Assembly: GCF_009900745.1 (NCBI RefSeq)
Contig: NZ_WXVU01000019.1
Coordinates: forward strand, 1-64,000
Direction of reading: 5' to 3'
Source: Chryseobacterium sp. c4a
Lineage (GTDB): Bacteria; Bacteroidota; Bacteroidia; Flavobacteriales; Weeksellaceae
DNA: 64,000 nucleotides
Shown: positions 59,576 to 64,000 of the stretch, piece by piece
How the letters are laid out: the number at the start of each line of letters is the position of its first letter
How positions within the stretch are numbered: the stretch's first letter is position 1
The notes under the pieces: model-generated
Databases searched by the model: none
Told to the model about the DNA's origin: nothing
The model's input: only the letters and a program-made list of their open reading frames with translations
Translations under genes and position numbers: made by a program

Positions 59576-59602
59576 TTCCGGCAGGGCTTTGCCCCGCCGG
59601 AA
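59576..59602. terminator. GC-rich hairpin after the large secreted protein gene
   Basis: TTCCGGC pairs with GCCGGAA, and inner GGGC with GCCC, around TTT. The stem begins seven bases past the gene's stop. It is strikingly GC-rich for this DNA but has no clean T tract on the minus strand. Confidence 0.6.
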
Positions 59603-59608
59603 CTAAGC

Positions 59609-60868
59609 TTAGGAAGACATTCTTTGTGCCGTAATATGTATACGTCTGATGTTATTGGCCGGAATATTATCATTTAAATTATCAACGTAAACGAAAATGG
59701 TTAATCGATACCAAACTCCATCAATAGCAAGATCTATTGTTTCTATTTCCTGAGAATCATCAGAGCTGCTTGTAGAATTTATAGGAGTTGAACCACTGTT
59801 CATATTATCTCCCCAATTAAGGTAAATCCCGTTATCTGTTTCTACATAACCTCCGGGAGCGACTAAGATATTGGCTCGGCGGAAACGATCTACACTGGAT
59901 AATGCAGCATACCACATTTTAACATTATTGGAAGAAACATTCACTAGCCTCGGGTTGTAGGTAACTCCGCCTGAACCTGTATTAGAACTAGACCAAAAAC
60001 TAAGATCTAACCTCACCTTTCCTCCTAAAATAGGTGGATTTGGAATCATAGAACTTAATAAACCTGTTGTCGTTGCCGGAACTTCATACGTAAAAAACTG
60101 ATATTCTCCCGGGCTTAGCTTTTTACCTCCACCTACTTCTGCGTTACAAGTTTGCCCTCCGATTGAAACAGGAAATATTGTAGTATTGGGGCTGGATACT
60201 GTAGGAGTTCCTGAAATAGTATAAATTAAAGTTCCTGCTCCTTGGGCAAAATTACCTTGTGTAATCGTTGCGGTAAGTCCGTTTACAGGGCCTAATGTCT
60301 GTGCTGAATATATTCCCCCATTTCCTCCGGTATAAGGAATTGTCATTGTTCCCTGGAAAGGAGTTCCTGCAGTGTATGTCAATGGATCAAGATTAACATC
60401 AGTACATCTCAAAGCACCTATAACTCCCTGTTGTAATGAACGCCCGTCTAAAGGTCTCCATTGAGTACCGTCCCAATATACATATCCGGCATAAGTAAAT
60501 GTAGACTGTGTCCCCAGATTATACACCAATAATCCGGTAGCAGGATTAGGAATGCTAGTTGAGTCATTGTAAGCCGTTAGAGCAACTCTCGGCCCCAAAA
60601 AGCCTTTTTGCTTCCCTATCGTCAACTGACTGACATTGAGTTCTAAAATTGCTGATCCATCAGGTGAGGTTGTTCCTACTCCAACACTTCCATCAGCCAT
60701 GACTACAAAATCATTGGCTTGCTGCCCTGCAGTAGGAATTCCTGTTAGAGAATTGTCTTTTTTACCATCAATATTAAAGATTCCTTGTGGATTAGAGGTA
60801 TTGATACCAACCTGTGAATAACTCATTGAGCAGGCCATTATAGCTAATGGCAGAAGATACTTTTTCAT
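59609..60868 (-). CDS. Large exported protein of a Chryseobacterium-type surface family
   Basis: A 419-residue protein with a signal peptide (MKKYLLPLAIMACSMSYSQ) and the N-terminal motif VGINTSNPQGIFNIDGKKDN, found at the start of many Flavobacteriia exported or surface proteins, followed by MADGSVGVGTTSPDGSAILE and TGLLVYN, a Gly/Thr/Asn-rich middle and a C-terminal beta domain. There is no obvious type IX sorting domain, and no enzyme motif. Two small HTH genes lie downstream on the same strand. Confidence 0.65.
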   Translation of the reverse strand: MKKYLLPLAIMACSMSYSQVGINTSNPQGIFNIDGKKDNSLTGIPTAGQQANDFVVMADGSVGVGTTSPDGSAILELNVSQLTIGKQKGFLGPRVALTAYNDSTSIPNPATGLLVYNLGTQSTFTYAGYVYWDGTQWRPLDGRSLQQGVIGALRCTDVNLDPLTYTAGTPFQGTMTIPYTGGNGGIYSAQTLGPVNGLTATITQGNFAQGAGTLIYTISGTPTVSSPNTTIFPVSIGGQTCNAEVGGGKKLSPGEYQFFTYEVPATTTGLLSSMIPNPPILGGKVRLDLSFWSSSNTGSGGVTYNPRLVNVSSNNVKMWYAALSSVDRFRRANILVAPGGYVETDNGIYLNWGDNMNSGSTPINSTSSSDDSQEIETIDLAIDGVWYRLTIFVYVDNLNDNIPANNIRRIHITAQRMSS

Positions 60869-60939
60869 ACTGTGTTTATTGTATTTAAATTGATTGTTAC
60901 AATGGTTTTAGTCAAAGAAATGCTGACTTTGATATTTTT

Positions 60940-61182
60940 TTGTTTTTTCTCAATACATATTTGGGCAGGTATTCTGTAAAAAAAGATGGGTATCAAATAT
61001 CTTTTTTCATCACTCTAATTGCTCTTTTCACAGCCCTGCTGATCCTTCAAAATTATGATGCAAGATTAGAGTTATTTTATCCGAAACCCAAGAAAAGCAA
61101 TACGCTACAGATACACTACAAGCTAACAACCATATACGTCAAAGATACGTTTAGCACACAAAAACAAAACACAATAAACTAA
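60940..61182 (+). CDS. Possible small membrane protein (80 aa, doubtful)
   Basis: From a TTG at 60940 the plus strand codes one hydrophobic helix (YQISFFITLIALFTALLILQ) flanked by basic residues and a polar tail. There is no ATG in frame; an ATG at 60920 opens a signal-like stretch in another frame that could be joined only by a shift in the T tracts. The 554-base gap 60869-61422 shows nothing else. Included because the helix and flanks look coding. Confidence 0.25.
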   Translation: MFFLNTYLGRYSVKKDGYQISFFITLIALFTALLILQNYDARLELFYPKPKKSNTLQIHYKLTTIYVKDTFSTQKQNTIN

Positions 61183-61422
61183 CAATCAAACAATTAAAAA
61201 CAAAAGTTCTAACTTAATAAAAAATTACAATATCTTGAACATTAGGATAAAAACAAACTCCATATAAAACAATTTTTATATAGGGATTTATTCCATATAT
61301 GTTATAAGGAAAGAAATTTATTGAGAATTCGAACTCCGTTTTACACAATTATTCTAAGCAGGTAAAAAGTGTTTTTAGATTGATGTTATTAAAGAAGCTA
61401 AGAATATTGTATATCTTCCTAT

Positions 61423-62916
61423 TCAGATTATTTTTTTGAATGTTGTTCCACCTTGTATATCCATCACAACTTCACTCACATTTCCTTTATCATCAAGGTT
61501 GAAATTGAAATCAAAATCGGGGTTCATTTGCTGAGCAACATCTTCAGTAAGTTTTGAAGAGAAAAGGTCATATTGTTTATGCACCAATATAAATTTGAAT
61601 GTTGGAAAGGTGACATACAGATCATTTCCTAGTTTTGAAATTTTGAAAGTTCCATACCCTTTGTTGGTATATTCACCGCAATAAGAATCTAAATCATGAG
61701 TGGGCTTTTTCTTCTCATTAACTGCTGTATTTACATTCTTTTCCGGTTTTATAATATCATATTGCTCTTTTTCATAAGGATAAGGTTTATCATGATCCAA
61801 TCTGAGCATCCGAATAGAAATCATATTGGCAATAGTATTAGAAATATCAGAATTATGTTGGTTAGACAATACAACAACTCCAAATTTGTCTGCAGGAAAC
61901 ATCGAAACACTAGAGGTAAAACCAGATACGCCCCCGTCATGCGAAACCTTATAGTGTCCTTTAAAAACTTGGGTAAACCAACCATATCCATGCGCAAATA
62001 AAAAATTTTTCTGGTCAGATTTTACAGGCGGTGTCCCGTCAATCACAGTTTTGGCGCTCATCGCATTGTTGGTATAATCTTTTGAAATGAGCATTGTACT
62101 TTCAAAGCTTCCATTATTTAACCAAAGTCTTACCCAGTTCCCCATATCTAATGCTGAACTATTCACTGCAGCTCCGGGTTTATCATTATCCGGCTTTTGA
62201 AATAACAATTTTTCAATACTGTTATGATAAAGCCCATAAGGATAAGAAAAGTCTTTCTGTTTTATCATTTCATCTACCGATGTATTGCTATTATTCATTT
62301 TCAAAGGGTTCAATATCTTCTCTTTGATAAGTTCATCCCAACTTTTACCATTAAGCTGTTCTGCAATGGTTCCTAACATAAGATATCCAAAATTGCTATA
62401 TTTCCAGCTGTTCCTAGGTTCTCCGTTTTCTTTTAAAAAAGGAAGTCTCTGCATCAAATCAATTCTCTTGGAAGCTGGAAAAAAAATATAGGTACCATCT
62501 ACACTTCCCAATCCGCTTCTATGTTCTAGTAAATCTTCAATGGTAATCAACGCATTCATTCGATCTGTAGAAAATGTTAAACCGGGAATATATTTAAAGG
62601 GTTTATCCTGAAGGGAAAGTTTTTTCTCATCTTTCAACATTCCTATCAAAGCGGATGTAAACGCTTTGGTATTGCTGCCAATGCAAAAAATAGTATTGGG
62701 GGTTACCGGAAGTTTATTTTCATAATCTCTATATCCATATCCTTTGCTATATATTATTTTATCATTCTTCACAATCGCCACCGATACCCCTACTCCTTTA
62801 TAATCATTCAAAATTTTAGTGATTTCGTCATCTAATCCTTTCAGGTTTTCTCTTATTTCCTGGCTCAATAGTAAAGGACATAATAATATGCTCAGCAGAT
62901 ACATTATTTTTTTCAT
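61423..62916 (-). CDS. Serine hydrolase, class C beta-lactamase-like, with C-terminal DUF3471-type domain
   Basis: A 497-residue exported enzyme (signal peptide MKKIMYLLSILLCPLLLSQ). The catalytic Ser-x-x-Lys is in IGSNTKAFTSAL, the Tyr-x-Asn in KYSNFGYLMLG, and the HGYGW/VSHDGGVSGF region corresponds to the KTG box. Residues 400-497 form the small beta domain common to esterase/penicillin-binding-like members. The family includes esterases, D-aminopeptidases and beta-lactamases; true antibiotic resistance is not implied. Single gene. Confidence 0.87.
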   Translation of the reverse strand: MKKIMYLLSILLCPLLLSQEIRENLKGLDDEITKILNDYKGVGVSVAIVKNDKIIYSKGYGYRDYENKLPVTPNTIFCIGSNTKAFTSALIGMLKDEKKLSLQDKPFKYIPGLTFSTDRMNALITIEDLLEHRSGLGSVDGTYIFFPASKRIDLMQRLPFLKENGEPRNSWKYSNFGYLMLGTIAEQLNGKSWDELIKEKILNPLKMNNSNTSVDEMIKQKDFSYPYGLYHNSIEKLLFQKPDNDKPGAAVNSSALDMGNWVRLWLNNGSFESTMLISKDYTNNAMSAKTVIDGTPPVKSDQKNFLFAHGYGWFTQVFKGHYKVSHDGGVSGFTSSVSMFPADKFGVVVLSNQHNSDISNTIANMISIRMLRLDHDKPYPYEKEQYDIIKPEKNVNTAVNEKKKPTHDLDSYCGEYTNKGYGTFKISKLGNDLYVTFPTFKFILVHKQYDLFSSKLTEDVAQQMNPDFDFNFNLDDKGNVSEVVMDIQGGTTFKKII

Positions 62917-63106
62917 AGTATTAAGTTTTTAAGTGAATTGATCCATATCTAATTTTAAATACCATTGTCATTTCAAGTGCTATAAATTTACACTTATTAA
63001 GCTTTAAATGAACCAATTACATTCACTTATTTTATTTTAAAAATGCAGTTTTTTTATCGGCATTTTTTTAAATATTGAAAATTAATAATCAGCCGGCTTT
63101 TATTAA

Positions 63107-63114
63107 TACATTTG
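63107..63114 (+). promoter_or_regulatory. -7 box (TACATTTG) for the YcaQ-like gene
   Basis: TACATTTG matches TAnnTTTG and ends seven bases before the ATG at 63122, implying an almost leaderless transcript if used with that start. Confidence 0.4.
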
Positions 63115-63121
63115 TAATGCT

Positions 63122-64000
63122 ATGGATATGAAAAAGATACTCTCATTAGAAACCTTACAGCTTGCCACATTAGAGAGCCAGGGATTGACACAGGCTACTC
63201 CTTTCGGAACCGGAAAAGATGCAGTATTGAATGCATTAGAACATCTTGGCTACATCCAGATTGATACCTTATCTATTGTGGAACGAGCCCATCACCATAC
63301 ATTATGGACAAGAATCCCTGATTTTCAGTCCGATTATCTGGATGAATTGGTGGAAGAACGTAAAGTATTTGAGTATTGGTTTCATGCTGCTTCTTATCTC
63401 CCAATGCAGGATTTCCGTTATGTGCTTCCTCAAATGCTTCATATAAAACAAAATGAATCACATTATTATAAGGCTGATAAAAACGTGATGGAATATGTGA
63501 TAGATACCATCCGAGCTGAAGGCCCTAAAATGGCAAGAGATTTTGAGAGTAAAAAGGATAAAGCTGGAAGCTGGTGGAACTGGAAACCTGCAAAACTCGC
63601 TCTTGAAAGGCTCTTCATACAGGGAGACCTGATGATAAGTGGCCGAAGCGGCATGCAAAAAACATATGATCTTACGGAAAGGGTATTGCCATCGTCTATC
63701 AATACAACAGAACCTACCCCGATAGAACTTGCTGAATACCTGGTAAGAACTGCTCTTCGAGCTTACGGATTCACTACTTTAAAACAAATTACTTATCTCA
63801 GGAAAGGAGAAGCATTGAAAAAGAATGTGAATTTGGTATTACAGTCCTTACTTGAAAAGGGAGAAATACATCAGATTTCTATTGAAGGACTTCCCGCTGT
63901 TTTTATTCGGAGTGATATATTTGAAAAATCATTTGAATCAGCAAAATCTGATATCAGATTGCTATCTCCGTTTGACAATGCCGTTATCCACCGTGACCGT
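63122..64000 (+). CDS. YcaQ-like winged-helix DNA-glycosylase family protein (partial)
   Basis: The frame starts MDMKKILSLETLQLATLESQ and is still open at the window edge after 293 residues, of about 390 expected. Family segments are GYIQIDTLSIVERAHHHTLW, YWFHAASYLPMQDFRY, WWNWKPAKLALERLFIQGDL (a winged-helix part) and LLSPFDNAVIHRDR. E. coli YcaQ unhooks interstrand DNA cross-links as a glycosylase; here a related role is inferred. The second and third bases of the HHH motif align with the catalytic Gln-x-Gln region only loosely, so activity cannot be judged. An ATG two codons in (63128) is equally possible. Confidence 0.85.
   Translation, partial: MDMKKILSLETLQLATLESQGLTQATPFGTGKDAVLNALEHLGYIQIDTLSIVERAHHHTLWTRIPDFQSDYLDELVEERKVFEYWFHAASYLPMQDFRYVLPQMLHIKQNESHYYKADKNVMEYVIDTIRAEGPKMARDFESKKDKAGSWWNWKPAKLALERLFIQGDLMISGRSGMQKTYDLTERVLPSSINTTEPTPIELAEYLVRTALRAYGFTTLKQITYLRKGEALKKNVNLVLQSLLEKGEIHQISIEGLPAVFIRSDIFEKSFESAKSDIRLLSPFDNAVIHRDR

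Noticed and set aside
61423..62916. Antibiotic-resistance beta-lactamase
   Set aside because: The Ser-x-x-Lys fold is shared by esterases and peptidases, and the extra C-terminal domain and length fit those better.

Overview
The window is AT-rich chromosomal DNA from a member of the Bacteroidota, most likely Chryseobacterium or a close relative (Weeksellaceae, Flavobacteriia). The evidence is the SusC/SusD pair with FecR and an ECF sigma factor, -7 promoter boxes of the form TAnnTTTG, the fused DAHP synthase/chorismate mutase, DUF4294, DUF7009 and DUF6268 proteins, a sphingolipid/sulfonolipid-type acyltransferase, and reg_prop and LytS/LytTR sensors. No rRNA, tRNA or CRISPR array was seen. 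All family calls come from reading motifs; no search was run.

Layout. (1) 1-244: the 3' end of an IS3-type element. (2) 250-5300: housekeeping genes (ilvE, mnmD, a Nudix hydrolase, a DUF4294 protein, an M42 peptidase, rpe). (3) 5450-7290: a compact minus-strand operon of a small secreted peptide ending in a CPACG motif, a DUF692/MNIO enzyme and a DUF1772 membrane protein. It is a candidate RiPP (modified peptide) pathway and the most interesting locus here. (4) 7470-14810: ndk, a possible sigma-54-driven small RNA, rsgA, DAHP synthase/chorismate mutase, a dnaX gene interrupted at an 11-A tract, and a TetR/acyltransferase pair. (5) 15200-33340: regulators (HTH, a reg_prop histidine kinase with its response regulator, TPR-LuxR, Crp, LytS/LytTR), transporters, outer-membrane barrels, DoxX-like proteins, a YezG-like immunity protein and PhzF.

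(6) 33480-46515: after an AraC regulator comes a molybdenum-cofactor island. moaA-moeA-moaC-mobA-moeB lie on the plus strand; moaD, moaE, fdhD, a DUF7009 protein, a YdeP-type molybdoenzyme, a small MoCo-fold secreted protein, a bestrophin, a frameshifted DUF488 gene and a TauE exporter lie on the minus strand. The island looks built to make and load cofactor for the YdeP-type enzyme. (7) 46650-48355: a Dyp peroxidase and a DUF1062 protein.

(8) 48895-56700: a minus-strand nutrient-uptake locus reading ECF sigma, histidine-acid/MINPP-like phosphatase, FecR, SusC with an STN domain, SusD. Two nearly identical sites (GTTGACGATTT, then 9-10 nt, then GCGTAATA) stand before the phosphatase and before fecR and are the likely targets of the local sigma. 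The locus looks like a system for phosphorylated substrates such as inositol phosphates rather than glycans. (9) 57000-64000: a half-size EamA transporter, a membrane LuxR regulator, two small HTH proteins beside a large secreted protein, a serine beta-lactamase-like hydrolase and the start of a YcaQ-like protein cut by the window edge.
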